From: Chrysomallon squamiferum
Lineage: Eukaryota; Mollusca; Gastropoda; Neomphalida; Peltospiridae
Reading direction: 5' to 3'
Length of the DNA: 64,000 nt
Assembly (NCBI GenBank): GCA_012295275.1
Contig: CM022679.1
Span: forward strand, 29,280,664 to 29,344,663
The position numbers and the translations under genes were made by a program. How positions within the stretch are numbered: position 1 is the first letter of the stretch; every line of letters begins with the position of its first letter. This document shows, one piece after another, positions 1 through 12,601 of the stretch. Below the pieces are notes generated by a model, which saw only the letters and a list, made by a program, of their open reading frames with translations, had not been told where the DNA came from and made no database searches.

Positions 1-144
1 AAAACATTTGATTATAACATTTTATTTTTAACTTTTATAAAATATAAAGTTACATTAAATATTCACTGAATCTGTCATCAAGAAATTACCTTTTAGTAAT
101 AACATTTATTTTTCCATTTTATTTTTTATTTTTTATATTAGTTA

Positions 145-187
<43 letters not shown>

Positions 188-1976
188 ATTTTTATTATTA
201 TTATTATTACTTGAGATTTTAGCAGTTCCTAATGACAACAAAGATTTAACGTTTCTGAGATAAATGAAGCAGGTAAGTTAGGTATGGAAAAAAACAAAAT
301 GTTGAAAAATCTCACTGATACTCTAACGAAATCTGACTCTCCTGGCTATGCCCTTGTTCTCAAACAATGAACAGTGCTAAAAAACACAACCGAGTGCCAT
401 CCAATATGAAATGTAATTATCTTATGCGATATAATACATCTTCATAAAGCAACACATGAAACCACAGTACAGCTGCGACTGCATGCGATTTGCATAACGT
501 CGCCATCGATGTCACTGAAACTCTGTCGCTCGAAGAAAAGATGACAAAAAATATGTCGTAATAAATTTGTTTGGGGCGCAAGACGATATTTTCAAATCTA
601 GAAAAGAACAGAATGTTCATTATAATGTGGAAAACAAACGCACGGGAAAGATGACAGCTGTAAGACTTGAGTGCGAAACCGAAAATAAAAGCCTATTAAT
701 GTGGTATATGGCATAAAAAAAAATTAAATTTAAAATTTTATAAGTTAATTTGTGTGTGTGCGTGCGTGTTTAAGGACAGACAGTTTTTAAAAGAAATAAA
801 AATATGTTTACTATTACAGATAAAATGAGATTTACAGAAATATACATATTTATGTGTGTGTGCTATGAGGAAGTGAATGTATATGTTTGAGTGTATGGCA
901 GTGTGTATACGCATGTGTGAATGTATGTTTGTGTGGGCATGTGTGTTTAGTCAGTTTGTATAAAGATATATAGGTGTCAAAGTATTTTTATTTTATTTAT
1001 TGTTTCTTTGAAATCTAAAAATAAATTTTGAAAAATAAAAATAAAAATAATGAATTAATTCTAAACTCAGTCATTTTAAGCATAATTAAAAAAAAACCCA
1101 AAACACAGAAATATTTTACTTCTGACTCAAAACTGAAAAATAAATAAACAAGAAACGCAAGTTTAAACTGAACATCAAAGAGTTTTTTTTATTTTTTTTT
1201 ATTTCTTTCTTTCCGCTATCTCAATGTTACCTAAACCTTAACCCCTCTAGCTGTTTGTGAGTGGAGTTAATCCTGGGATTAACCCCAAAAGAGGATTAAT
1301 TCAGTCAATCAAAGGCAGCTTAATAATGCAGTAAAAATTAATCTGTGGAAAATAGCACCTCGCATTTCTTTAAACACTTCTGAATGGAAAATTTTCCTTT
1401 CTAGTTTTTCTGCTTTGCTTTAGAAAAGAAAACAAGCAAACCAACACTCAAACAAGAAAGAAAGATTAAAAAGAAATGAGAAAAAAAGAAAGAAGGAACA
1501 GAAAACAAAGGAGTAAAGTGGAATGAAAGAAAGAAAAATAAAGAAAACGGAATAGAAATTTTAAAAAAAAAAAAAAAAAGAAAGAAAGAAAGAAAGTATA
1601 AAAGAGAAAGATAAATAAGAAAATTTGAATGAAAGAATGAAAAAACAGGAAAGAAAGAATGAAAGAAGAGAAGAGAAGAGAAAAGAAAGGAAAAAAGGAA
1701 AAAGGAGAGAGATTTAAAAAAAGGGGTTTTTTTTTTTAGGGAAAGTTACAGTGATGAAAACAAATTTATGGTTAGATTACTGACAATTTACTTCTGTAAA
1801 AGATGATCAAAGAAAAAAGTTAAGGATGATTAAACATCAAAGGAAATTAGTAAACTTTAAATGTTCTTTAGGCAATGTATTTTTAAAAAAACACTTTTAA
1901 AAAATCAACATGAGGTAAAAGAAGATACCAGGAAATGATAATATATCATGTAATACACAGGCAGAAAAAGTGAAAG
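1..1976. other. AT-rich intergenic stretch, no gene seen
   Basis: No reading frame here looks like a conserved protein and I see no RNA gene. There is an ATT trinucleotide microsatellite at about 148-185, scattered TG/ATG-rich sequence at 750-960, and a purine-rich GAAA/AAAG tract at about 1430-1720 with strong strand asymmetry. A less AT-rich patch at 400-640 carries a 67-codon minus-strand frame with no recognisable domain, which I do not call a gene. It could be far-downstream intron or intergenic DNA of the minus-strand UTP6 gene. Confidence 0.6.
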
Positions 1977-2021
1977 AGACACAGACAGAGAGAGAGAGAG
2001 AAAAAAAAAAAACAGACACTG

Positions 2022-2076
<55 letters not shown>

Positions 2077-2215
2077 AAAACGGAAATAAAGAGAAACAGA
2101 GACAAAAATAGAACAAATAACAGAGACACAGAGAAAGTAACAGAGAAAGAGACAGACACATACACAGACAGACTGACAGACAGATACAGAAATATACAGA
2201 CAGACACAGTCTAAA
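1977..2215. repeat. GA and GACA microsatellite block
   Basis: An interrupted GA dinucleotide array (about 1985-2072, broken by poly-A) runs into degenerate GACA/GAAACA repeats up to about 2215. Open frames across it encode only Arg-Glu or Ser-Leu repeats and are artefacts. Confidence 0.9.
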
Positions 2216-3370
2216 TACTGAATAAACTACAGCAGACTACTTTTTAAAAACGAAGCCCCCCTGTAACTGGTAACTGAGGGTAAAATGTACTTTCTGTATT
2301 AAATCTGAACATGTTTTGAACCTCTGTGACAATGCGTGCACCTCCTGCTGGCTTCATTCAGTCTGAATTCGCGTATGAAGATGTTGAAAGTGTGATTTAA
2401 TGCAGTGAGGACATCAGAGAACGAGAGCAGACAGGAGTCAGTGAGCTGGTGTTGCCACCTGTTGGGTTTTAACTGCTCTAGCTTCGCTGTGAGTCACAGC
2501 ACAACAATGTGACGCTTATCAGTTCAAATCTTGTGTTCTGTACTTCCAAATACACAAACATTATGAATAAAAGATAATAACAGGTAATTAAGTAAGTAAG
2601 GAAGGAAGGAAGGAAGGAAGTAAATAAGTAAGTAAATAGAAAGAAAGAAAGAAAGAAAGAAAGATAAATAAATATGTAAATAAATAAACAAGTAAATAAA
2701 TAAACAAAAACTAAAAACGATTTAAGAAACAAAACAATAACAGAACAAATTTAATAATAAAATAAACGAACAAATAACAGAAAACATAATAAATAATAAA
2801 AATAAATAAATAAATGAAACAAATTTAAAAGAAACCAAACAACCACAAAAATGCTATAACAGAAAATATATATATATATATATATAAAAAAAAAAATAAA
2901 CAGTTCAAATCACTCCATGTTTATTCATAAGATGGTTAATTTCAACTCGAATGTTCAGGCAGACATCTTCAAAAAGTCAGGTAATTTATAATGAACTGAG
3001 AAACAGTATACTGAGGGCAGGGGGAGGTAGCGGGAGGCAGGGGGAGGTAGGGGTCTCGTGGGGCTCCATGTAGACAAATGAAACCAAGAGGAATTCTGGG
3101 ATTGAGAAGGTGACAGGAAGAGAACTCAAGCACTGGTGTACAAAGTGAAGAAAAATGTTAGGATATTCAGAGATAAAGTTGAGTAAGATGTTAATGTGGA
3201 ATTTCTCTGTACTGCTGAGCTTGTTCTTGCATACTGAGATCTGAAATTCTACTGCGTTGTTAAAACAGAACTTGGTCATTATGACGGAAAGTAGAACAGA
3301 TTAAATTTAAGACGCTATTTACTGGTTTAATGCAAAAAGTGTTTTGCTTTTCTGTGTTTATGTATGTATT

Positions 3371-3407
<37 letters not shown>

Positions 3408-4017
3408 ATTTGTATTTGTATGTTGGTGTGTATGTGGGTTTGTGTGTGTGTGTGTATGTGTGTGTGTTTGTGTATATATAAAACACTCTCTCTCACATAC
3501 ACACACACACATACACATATAAACACCACTTGGTGGACTAAAGATCTTTCAAGCAGCAGCAAAGACTCTTTGCTATGTACCAACCCATAAACAGCAAAAT
3601 ACGTATCATGACCTGTGACAAATCAGTTATGGGGAACAGGTTGGATCAGAAATTAGCCCAGTTTAGCACTGAAAAAATACTGATAGAAAGAAGAAAGTAA
3701 ATATAAGAGCCTAAGAAGAAATAGAAAGATAAAGAGAGAGAAGCAAAGAGTTAAGGAAGGAGTGAAACAAAAACAAAAAAAACAACTAAGAAATAAAAAG
3801 ACCAGAGAGACAACTGAAATGTTTGTAACAGAAGAGAAAATAAAAAACACAACATAAAAAGAAAACCTTTCACACACCTCTCTCAGTCGCCATGACAACA
3901 CGCAGCATGAGGTCAGCCTTCATTATCTAACCCCTGGCATTTTAACTGATCTGCAATAAAAATATTTTAAACCTGGGCGTGACATCAGCTTACAGCAATA
4001 ACCCACCACCTCATTAT
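2216..4017. other. Intergenic DNA with short microsatellites
   Basis: This stretch holds GAAG, GAAA and TAAA tetranucleotide arrays (about 2595-2720), a short AT run (about 2866-2885), and alternating TG, TA and CA tracts (about 3372-3515). The interval 2280-2500 has near-average base composition but no conserved coding potential in any frame. Frames at 3000-3300 and 3653-3901 lack recognisable domains. Confidence 0.6.
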
Positions 4018-4353
4018 GCAGTAGTTATTATAATGTAGTTGTTATACACACTGTGTAATGTAGCTATTATACACTGTGTAATGTAGTTATTGAACACTGT
4101 ATACTGTATAATATAGTTATTGTACACACTGTAGTTATTTTACACACTACACACTGAAGTTATTTCACACACTACACACTGAAGTTATTTCACACACTAC
4201 ACACTGAAGTTATTTCACACACTGTATATGGCAGTGAGTTCACACACTGCACACTGTATATGGCAGTGAGTTCACACACTGCACACTGTATATGGCAGTG
4301 AGTTCACACACTGCACACTGTATATGGCAGTGAGTTCACACACTACACACTAA
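4018..4353. repeat. Tandem repeat of ACACTG/GTTATT units
   Basis: Two related units are arrayed head to tail. A unit of about 25 bp built on GAAGTTATTTCACACACTAC occupies roughly 4135-4220. A 32-bp unit containing TATATGGCAGTGAGTTCACA occupies roughly 4222-4350 in about four near-identical copies. The left edge (4018-4135) holds degenerate GTAGTTATT/ACACTGTATA copies. The downstream copies are the most uniform, which suggests recent expansion there. No coding potential. Confidence 0.85.
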
Positions 4354-4689
4354 CAGGACATAAACTTGCTACACTTGCTATCTTTGACCTTTCACAACGG
4401 CGGTCATTTGAGACGGATGGTGGATGCAGCTTTGGTGGATCCACTTTATCGCCACGGCAACACAATGGCTGACAACTCGATTGTCTTGTCACAGTGTCTG
4501 GACAAAAGGGGACGAGCAAGGTGGGATTAATGTAAAGAGATTCCTTTACAGAATGACCGGTGGTCAGGTGAACCGAATGACAAATGTTTATCTCTTGAAG
4601 GTTTGTTGGCTTGTGACAGGCATTTGACAATATCACTTGACAAGACCTTCTGATGGGTCATAATGACCTGAACTAGACACGAACACATT
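4354..4689. other. Island of balanced base composition, function unknown
   Basis: About 300 bp (4370-4650) of clearly higher GC than the flanks. Both strands have open frames of under 100 codons with no recognisable domain. Splice-like signals exist on the plus strand (TTTACAG near 4550) but I cannot assemble a convincing exon. It could be an isolated exon, a regulatory element or an old transposon fragment. Confidence 0.3.
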
Positions 4690-4812
4690 GAAATAAATAA
4701 AATAAAATAAAATAAAATAAAATAAAATAAAATAATAAATAAATAAGTAAATAAAATAAAATAATATAAAAAAAAATAAAATAAAATAAAATAAAATAAA
4801 ATAAAATAATAA
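4690..4812. repeat. AAAAT pentanucleotide microsatellite
   Basis: Repeated AAAAT units with AAAT interruptions in two blocks (about 4693-4735 and 4773-4809). Confidence 0.9.
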
Positions 4813-5255
4813 ATCAGACTGGAAATTAATGGTTACAGCAATGCATAACTCTGAGGTCAGAGGTCACCCCTAAAATATGTAGTACCCAGGATCAATACTC
4901 ATCAAGTCACCCGTTGTCAACATTCAGAAAGGTACAGAGTCAGAAAGACAGACAGACAGACAGTGACAAACATAGATAGACATAGAGATATAGACAGAGA
5001 TATAGACATAGACAAATAGACAGACATAGATATATAGACATATAGAAAAATACAGCATTTAGATAGCTATAAAGACAGACATATAGACAGACTTTTGGAC
5101 AGACTTACTGACATGCAGACAGAGAGACAACCACACATACCCACATATTTAGATAGAAAAATACACGCTCAAAAAAAATAAAAAAATAAAAAAATAAAAT
5201 AAATAAATAAATTATCCCTAAAAAAAACCCAACAACATTATGATGATTAAAAATC

Positions 5256-6174
5256 ATTGAAGAACAGAAGTTAATTTGTTCAGAAGAACTGGTTTGAAAG
5301 TAAACCTCAGACACAGACTGGTTTGAAAGAAACCTCAGACACAGAAGTTAGTTTGTTCAGTAAGAACTGGTTTGAAAGTAAACCTCCTCGGACACAGAAG
5401 ACAGTTTGTTCAGTAAGAACTGGTTTGAAAGTAAACCTCAGACACAGAAGTTAGTTTGTTCAGTAAGAACTGGTTTGAAAGTAAACCTCAGACACAGAAG
5501 TTAATTTGTTCAGTAAGAACTGGTTTGAAAGTAAACCTCAGACACAGAAGTTAATTTGTTCAAAGAACTGGTTTGAAAGTAAACCTCAGACAAAAAAATA
5601 AATTCAAAACTGGTTTGAAAGTAAACCTAAATAAATTAATTTGTTCAAAGAACTGGTTTGAAAGTCCTCAGAAAAATTTGTTCAGTAAGAACTGGTTTGA
5701 AAGTAAACCTCAACACAGAAGTTAATTTTTCAGTAAGAACTGGTTTGATTAAAAAGTCAGTAAGAACTGGTTTGAAAGAAACAGACACAGAAGTTAATTT
5801 GTTCAGTAAGAACTGGTTTGAAAGTTTGAATTTGTTCAAAAGAACTGGTTTGAAACCCTCAGACACAGAAGTTAATTTGTTCAGTAAGAACTGGTTTGAA
5901 AGTAAACCTCAGACACAGAAGTTAATTTGTTCAGTAAGAACTGGTTTGAAAGTAAACCTCAGACACAGAAGTGAATTTGTTCAGTAAGAACTGGTTTGAA
6001 AGTAAACCTCAGACACAGAAGTTAATTTGTTCAGTAAGAATTGGTTTGAAAGTAAACCTCAGACACAGAAGTTAATTTGTTCAGTAAGAACTGGTTTGAA
6101 AGTAAACCTCAGACACAGAAGTTAATTTGTTCAGTAAGAACTGGTTTGAAAGTAAACCTCAGGCACAGAAGTGA
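5256..6174. repeat. 50-bp minisatellite, about 18 copies
   Basis: A head-to-tail array with a 50-bp period. Each unit contains AACTGGTTTGAAAGTAAACC followed by CAGACACAGAAGTTAATTTG and a TTCAGTAAG junction. The last units (about 5880-6170) are nearly identical, whereas the middle (5560-5860) contains deleted and partial units. Frames of 73 and 109 codons run through it only because several units lack stops in one frame; the predicted peptides simply repeat and are not supported as proteins. Confidence 0.95.
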
Positions 6175-6438
6175 AGTGCAAACTGTTCCACGTTTTGGAA
6201 AACCTGGAGAAGGTTGTAGACTGTCAGTGGTGTATTGATCTGAACGTTTTTCTGTCAGCCACAGCAGGACACAATTACAGCATTAGACATACTTGAGACA
6301 AGTGTACACATGTCTGTGTGTGTGTGTGTGTGTGGCTGTGTCTGTCGGTCGGTCTGTCTCTCTATGTATTGTGTATACGTTTTACGCACAATTTAGTGTG
6401 CAATGTGTGAAGGTATGTATTTATATATGTGTGTGTGT

Positions 6439-6491
<53 letters not shown>

Positions 6492-7810
6492 CATGTGTGC
6501 ATCACAGAGTGATGGTGTCTATTTCTTTTTTTTTTTTCAAGAATGAGGCAGACATTCAGAAAGAAAGGAAGAAAAAGAAACAAGTCAGGCAGAGAGAGAG
6601 AAAAAAATTTAGATGAAAAATATTACATATAATAGTTGTGTGAACATTTAAAAAAAAAACACACCCACAACAACAACATGAACCAGAAATAAAGTTAAAA
6701 GCAAAATAATAATTTAAAAAAAAAAAAAAAAAATACACGTCTTGTCACCATTTGTATTTATCTTCTTTCCGTTTCACACAATTATATTCAGTTTATTTAA
6801 ATCACAGAGTGAAAAAAAAAAAAAGACCAATAACAGACACAGCTTGATGCTATACAAAAGAGTAAAAAGAAAAAAAGAAAAAAACCCACACACACACTCT
6901 TCTGGAGATAACAAAAAAAAAAAAAAACTAAAATAAAAATACTCCGATAAGTGATTTTATAGAAAATTTAATATCCTTCGCGACTTGCCAATGAAGTCTA
7001 TTAGTGAACATCAATGGTGTTTTTACTGCATATATTCAGACTGTGGTGCAAATGCCAGCAGGGAGGAATTCTCTCGGGCAGAAACACTTGGGGAGGAAAT
7101 TAAAGTCACTGCAGTGTACAAAAACATGGCAAAATCACAGCCCAAATATTTTTCTTTTATTCACTAGAGTTAGCTAATGTGTGTGTGTGTGTGCAATCAG
7201 AACTGGTTGTTAGGTAATTATTACAGTTACCATGGGAATTCTTCACGTCATATCTAGCATAATAATTAGTGGTAAAGATTTTTTATTTTTTTTTTTTAAA
7301 TTATGATAGTATATATTTATTATTATTATTACTATTAGTAGTAGCAGTAGCAGTAGTATTGTTATTCTTTTTTTCTTTTTTTTTACATTTTTATCTTGTT
7401 TATGTATATAGATATATAAAATTAATGTTTTTGATATGGAACATGAAAGAAAAATAAATAAATAAAAAGAATGAGAAATAAAGAAAAAGAAAAGAAAAAC
7501 TACACTTATTGTACAAATACCTGTATGTGATTTCAGTGTTTTCCTGAGACTGTCATCTTGACTGCACACACACACAATACACACACACAATACACAAACA
7601 CACAATACACACAATGTAACACAGTAACACAATAACACACACATATACACACACAAACACAATAACACACACATGCACAGACATGCACGCACACACACAC
7701 ATACACAATCACACACAATACACACACATTCACACACACAAACCAATACAACATTCATATTTAACAAATTCATTAAAATAATCCATCCCTCTGAATTTAG
7801 CTAATGTATC

Positions 7811-7844
<34 letters not shown>

Positions 7845-9021
7845 CATAAACATACAAAAAGTCACAAAAGACACACCTATACACACACAGACACAAACAC
7901 AGGAAAACAAAAACAGATAAAAGATTTCATGGCTTTTACAAATTTACAGCAGAAACTATAATGTCAACATCATCATCATCATCATCATCATCAACTGTAG
8001 TATTAACTACAGTATCAACTGCAATATCCTGAGCACTACTACGGTATCAACACTAACTGAAATATCAACAGTAATTGTTGTTTCAGGTAAACTGTGAACA
8101 GCAGCAATGTAAAGCTGACAGTTGCACTTATTTAATTATATTCTTCTTTTTTTTTCTTTAAAGAAATTAATTACTTTAATATGTGGGAAAAAAACAACAA
8201 AGAAACGATAAAAAAAAAATTAAATTCTGAACTAGTTGTTCATGTTAAAATGTAATAAAGAAAAAAAGGAACATCACAAGTACAGTGTATTGAATTTACT
8301 GGATGCTTTTGTTTTGTTTTTGGGTGGTTTATTTATACTTGAGTCTGTTTATTTATTTATTTATTTATTTATGCTTGTATTTATTAATCCTTTGATTTTA
8401 ATTATTTTATAATGTTACTAATTTTAGTATATCTGTTTTCTTTGTAATAATAATTAAATATTTAATTATTTATTTAGGTGTAAGTTAAGTTAAGTTTATT
8501 TTTATTTTATTATTTTTTCTTCTTCTACCTTGCTTGGTTGGGTTCAAGACAGATTTAAAAAAAAAAAAAAAAATTCTGTCTTTTCAAATTTAAATTATTT
8601 CTATTTTAAAAAAAAAAAAAAAAATATTTGTATTTCAAGGTTATATTTAATGTTCTTAACTTTCAGCTTGAAATAAAATACAGCGATATTTTTTTTCAAG
8701 TGGTTTCGTCCAACTGAGTTATAAATTACCCACACCCTGTACTCTGAAACTGAACTTATTCCTTAAACCTATCTGGCTTTAAAGCAAACAGAAAACAGTT
8801 TAAGGTAATAATAGCACAGAAGATTTGGTTGTTGTTGTTGTTGTGTGTGGTTTTTCGTTTTCTTGAGCAGACATATTGGGTTTCAAAAATGTCATTATTA
8901 AATGGATGAGTTCTGGAATTTTTGAGGCCATGCTGTTTTTGACAGCTTGTGTTCTGGTTAGGAAAGAATTAATTTTTCTTTAATGGAAATTTGATATGTT
9001 TATGCAGGCATGTTGTGTGTT

Positions 9022-9054
<33 letters not shown>

Positions 9055-9304
9055 TTTTTTTTTAACTGATTGGGAGAGATAAGCAAAAAGACAAGAAAAA
9101 GTTGAAGAAAGTCAAACTGACAATTAAATACAGTTTAAGTTCTCCATCGTACATATACTGACAAACTTACTGAGAGACAGAAAAAACAGAGAAAAACTCA
9201 ATTTTCTTTATACATAACAATGAACATTCAGATAAACAGAATGTTTTACAAATAAGGACTTGGTGAGTCTTTTTATCTTGAATATGTATGAGACAGATTT
9301 AAAT
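6175..9304. other. Intergenic DNA with GT, CA, ATC and poly-A/T tracts
   Basis: Contains GT repeats (6429-6489), CA-rich sequence (7560-7745 and 7814-7843), an ATC array (about 7966-7993), several AAAT/TTTA runs (about 8350-8520) and homopolymer A/T tracts. The 60-codon plus-strand frame at 6985-7167 is not repetitive but resembles no family I recognise, and it lacks supporting splice or polyadenylation context. Confidence 0.55.
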
Positions 9305-9463
9305 CAGTCTTTATGTGACAGACAGACAGAGACATATACACATATAGACAGACAGACATACATATATACAGACAAAGACAGAGACAGAGAGAGAGAAACA
9401 GACAGACAGAGTATAGAATAGTAACAGACAGAGACAGAGAGAAACAGACAGAGAGAGAGAGAC

Positions 9464-9496
<33 letters not shown>

Positions 9497-9500
9497 GAGA
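9305..9500. repeat. Degenerate GACA/GATA microsatellite
   Basis: Interspersed GACA, GATA and GAGA units ending in a pure GACA run at about 9473-9496, then a short TTTAA repeat. A related degenerate array is at about 4940-5100. Confidence 0.85.
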
Positions 9501-10300
9501 ATTTAATTTAATTTAATTTAAAACACCTCTCTTCCAGACTAACAACTTATGATCACAGACAAAAAACGTCAGGGTGCTGTCAGGGTGCTGTCAGTCCTCC
9601 GAACCTGACAAACCACATCACCATCAGCAAACATGCCACAACATGGACGCTGACCACTGGTCAACAACATTCAGACCACCAGTATCTCCTAATTACGGAG
9701 ATGAAATTGGATGAAGTCACACACACAGAATTCATTTCATGCGGAGAAAGCTTTCAGGATAATTGGACAGACCCAAGTCTTCAGAAACATCTCGCAGAGA
9801 ATCCAGTAAACCTCACTGTATGAGAGACCCAGCACCCAGCCAGTTTTAACCAGACTGGTAAAACACACACACACACAGAGAGAGATAGGAAATGAAAAAA
9901 AATAAAGTGATGAATTTTCATGCAGCTATTAAGTTAATTAGGTGATAATTTAATTAGCAGACTGATGATTCAGAAAAATAAAATAATTTAAAAAAATCAT
10001 GAGCCAAGGATTAAAAAAAAAAAAAAAAAAAAAAAAAAGGATAAAATGATTAACCTCAGAAAAAAATTTCTGAGAAAAAAGAAAAGAAAAAAAGAACCTT
10101 GCTGCTGTCTGTTGATGCTTATTGCAAGGATGCTGTAGTTACATGAGCTTGGTGTGTAGTAAGAGGTATTATGCAGAGTTGTTAAAATGAAATATAACAT
10201 TAGATATAAAAGTGTAACCCCAGCAGAAGTTGGAGTAAGTGCCTTTGATTTGGAATATGTGGTAAGAAAAATCTCATGTACGTATGTGTATATAGGTAAC

Positions 10301-10333
<33 letters not shown>

Positions 10334-11240
10334 ACCATACATTTTCCACCACTTACCATTCTCTCCATCTGCAATTACAACAGAAAAGCACAGCTGAACA
10401 CACACACAAACTTCACAACAGATACGTCCATTTCCACTGCTTCCGTTCTCAGGGTGGAAAACTGTCCAGCTCATCAAGACATCAAAGAGCTGACCAGAGG
10501 TCAATACCAGGTAAATATATGTCCAATCTTTACACCAAGTTGCTAATAGTGTGCACAAAGAGAAGTGCAAATACTTTGAAGGTGTCTGTGTTTTCACGTA
10601 TACAATTTTTATTGTTTTGTAAGTGACAGGTAATGAAAACATGGTGGGGAGACATAACTGGAAAACTACTTTAATCATGTTTAAATATGTTTTTGTGGTA
10701 ATAGTTCTGTCGTTTTGAGAATCAGACAAGCAGATTAAAAAAATATGGAATGCAAAAAAACAGAAAGAAAGAGTAGGAAAACAGAATGTGTGCTGATGTC
10801 CACCTGTGATAAACTTTTTTATGACATTTCTGTTTATCAAAAGAGAAGTGATGTGTTTTGAGAACATGGACACCGAAAGAGGGATAGCAGAGAGAGACAA
10901 ACAGATAATGAGAGAGAGAGACAGTCAGACAGACAGTCAGTCAGAGAATATGAGAGAGAAAAGAAGAAAACAGTGAAAGAAAATAAGAAGAAAACCAAAA
11001 GAGAAGAAAAAGAGAAACTTTGAGATTTATGCTAACCTCTGAGTTTTACTTGTCTTTAAAATTAATTGTTATGAATGAAAACATGGACCGATACACTTAC
11101 AACATTATCACAGTCCACTAGGAGATGGTGAAAAAGAAACAAACACACACACACACAGAGAAAGACAAAGAATGAGAAAGAAACAGACTAAGAGGGGATA
11201 AAAGAAACAAAGAGAGAGAGAAACAGAGAGAGACACATAC

Positions 11241-11244
<4 letters not shown>
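9501..11244. other. Intergenic DNA with two unique islands
   Basis: The interval 9540-9860 is richer in GC than its surroundings and lacks long open frames; it includes a 10-bp tandem doublet (AGGGTGCTGTC, about 9570-9595). A second unique stretch at about 10,390-10,512 ends in a good plus-strand donor (CCAG then GTAAAT) and begins after a CTCAG acceptor-like site, so it could be one exon of an unknown plus-strand transcript. A CA run lies at 10,303-10,333. Nothing else is recognisable. Confidence 0.4.

Positions 11245-11299
<55 letters not shown>
11245..11299. repeat. GA dinucleotide microsatellite
   Basis: An uninterrupted GA array, flanked on the left by degenerate GAGA/GACA sequence. Confidence 0.95.
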
Positions 11300-11302
<3 letters not shown>

Positions 11303-11474
11303 TCAGGCAAACACACAAAATGAGGGAGAAACACAGCTGAAGGTTCAGTGTTTGCACAGCAAGGTGTTTTCTGCCGCTGATAACATTACGGTCCATTAGA
11401 GATATAATTAAGTGTGAACTTATATTGACTGACCGATTGACCGGCTGACAAAAGGTACCTGAACGAACCGTGGC

Positions 11475-11640
11475 AGATTTGTCACTGAAGCCAGCAGGTA
11501 ATTTCTACCTGGACACACGGAGTGACAGTCAGTTCATGGCTAGGTGGTACTAGAGTCTGCAACTCCAATCAAGAGAGTGTAACTCCTTTGTCACCTGTCA
11601 CTGTCACCTTTGTTTTCTCTCTGCTGCCTGTCACAGGTGC
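11475..11640. promoter_or_regulatory. Homotypic cluster of TGTCAC motifs
   Basis: Within about 160 bp of relatively GC-rich, non-coding sequence there are six copies of TGTCAC or its complement: near 11,480, 11,522, 11,589, 11,596, 11,602 and 11,629. CACCTG and CAGGTG E-box-type sites overlap some of them. TGTCA is the core bound by TALE homeodomain factors such as MEIS and TGIF. A cis-regulatory role is inference from clustering only. Confidence 0.3.
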
Positions 11641-11830
11641 AGAGTCTTGTTAAACAATGCAATTAGCAAGCACACACGCCTTCATCGTTAGAGAAAACAC
11701 CATAGGCATGTGGGGGGGGAGGTCGTTGAATTAGAGGTGATGTAATTGAACTTTTGTGTGAGGAGTTCTGACAATTTTTGTACATCCCAGTCATTTTAAA
11801 TTGTTTTTATATAAAAACAATGGGGGCTGG

Positions 11831-11892
<62 letters not shown>

Positions 11893-12090
11893 GAGAGACA
11901 TAGAAAGAGAGAGAGAGAGAGACATAGAAAGAGAGAGAGAGAGACAGAGAGAGACAGAGAGAGAGACATAGAAAGAGAGAGAGAGAGACAGAGAGAGACA
12001 GAGAGAGAGACATAGAAAGAGAGAGAGACATAGAGAGAGAGAGAGACATAGAAAGAGACAGAGAGAGAGAGAGAGAGAAAGAGAGAGAGT
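11831..12090. repeat. Compound GT/GA microsatellite with higher-order units
   Basis: A short GT run gives way to about 250 bp of GA repeats punctuated regularly by ACATAGAAAGAGAG segments, so an 18-40 bp higher-order repeat is superimposed on the dinucleotide. Open frames encode only Ser-Leu repeats. Confidence 0.9.
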
Positions 12091-12535
12091 GTATGTCATG
12101 TATGTGACATACTGAAAAAAAGAAAATTGAAAAAAGAAAAAAAAAATGAGAGAAAGACTGTAAGAAGCAAAAAGACAGAATAAGAAAATTCAAGACATTG
12201 TTGTTTTTTTATATAAAAATTAACAGAAGCTGAACATAAATTAATTTGTCACGAAAATTAGTCATAACACACTGTTAAACATCAATTTTATAAAATTTAT
12301 TTTGATTTTGATTTGATTTTATTATTATTATTATTATTATTATTTTTTTTTTTTTTCATGGATTTCTTTCAGGCTATTCGAGAAAGCATTATTAAACCAA
12401 ATTAAATAATTAATTAATCACTTCCTAAAAAAAAAAAAAAAATAATAATAATAATAATAAAAAAAAAAACCAGTATAAATTCAAATAAAAGCTCTGTTAA
12501 GATGAATCAGGAACCCAGAGGCAACATCTGGTATT

Positions 12536-12550
12536 AAAAAAAAAAAAAAA

Positions 12551-12601
<51 letters not shown>

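Noticed and set aside
1905-2214. Open frames encoding Ser-Leu or Arg-Glu repeats
   Set aside because: They are direct translations of GA/CT microsatellites, as are similar frames near 11,110-11,400, 11,790-12,190, 14,174-14,410, 30,320-31,074 and 32,796-33,333. None has non-repetitive conserved sequence.
5256-6174. CRISPR-like regular array
   Set aside because: The full 50-bp unit repeats without unique spacers and the genome is eukaryotic, so this is a minisatellite.
6985-7167. 60-codon plus-strand frame
   Set aside because: No recognisable family and no transcript context; open frames of this length are expected by chance.
7243-7773. 176-codon minus-strand frame rich in Val, Cys and Leu
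   Set aside because: It translates CA and poly-T tracts; composition is dictated by the repeats and there is no domain.
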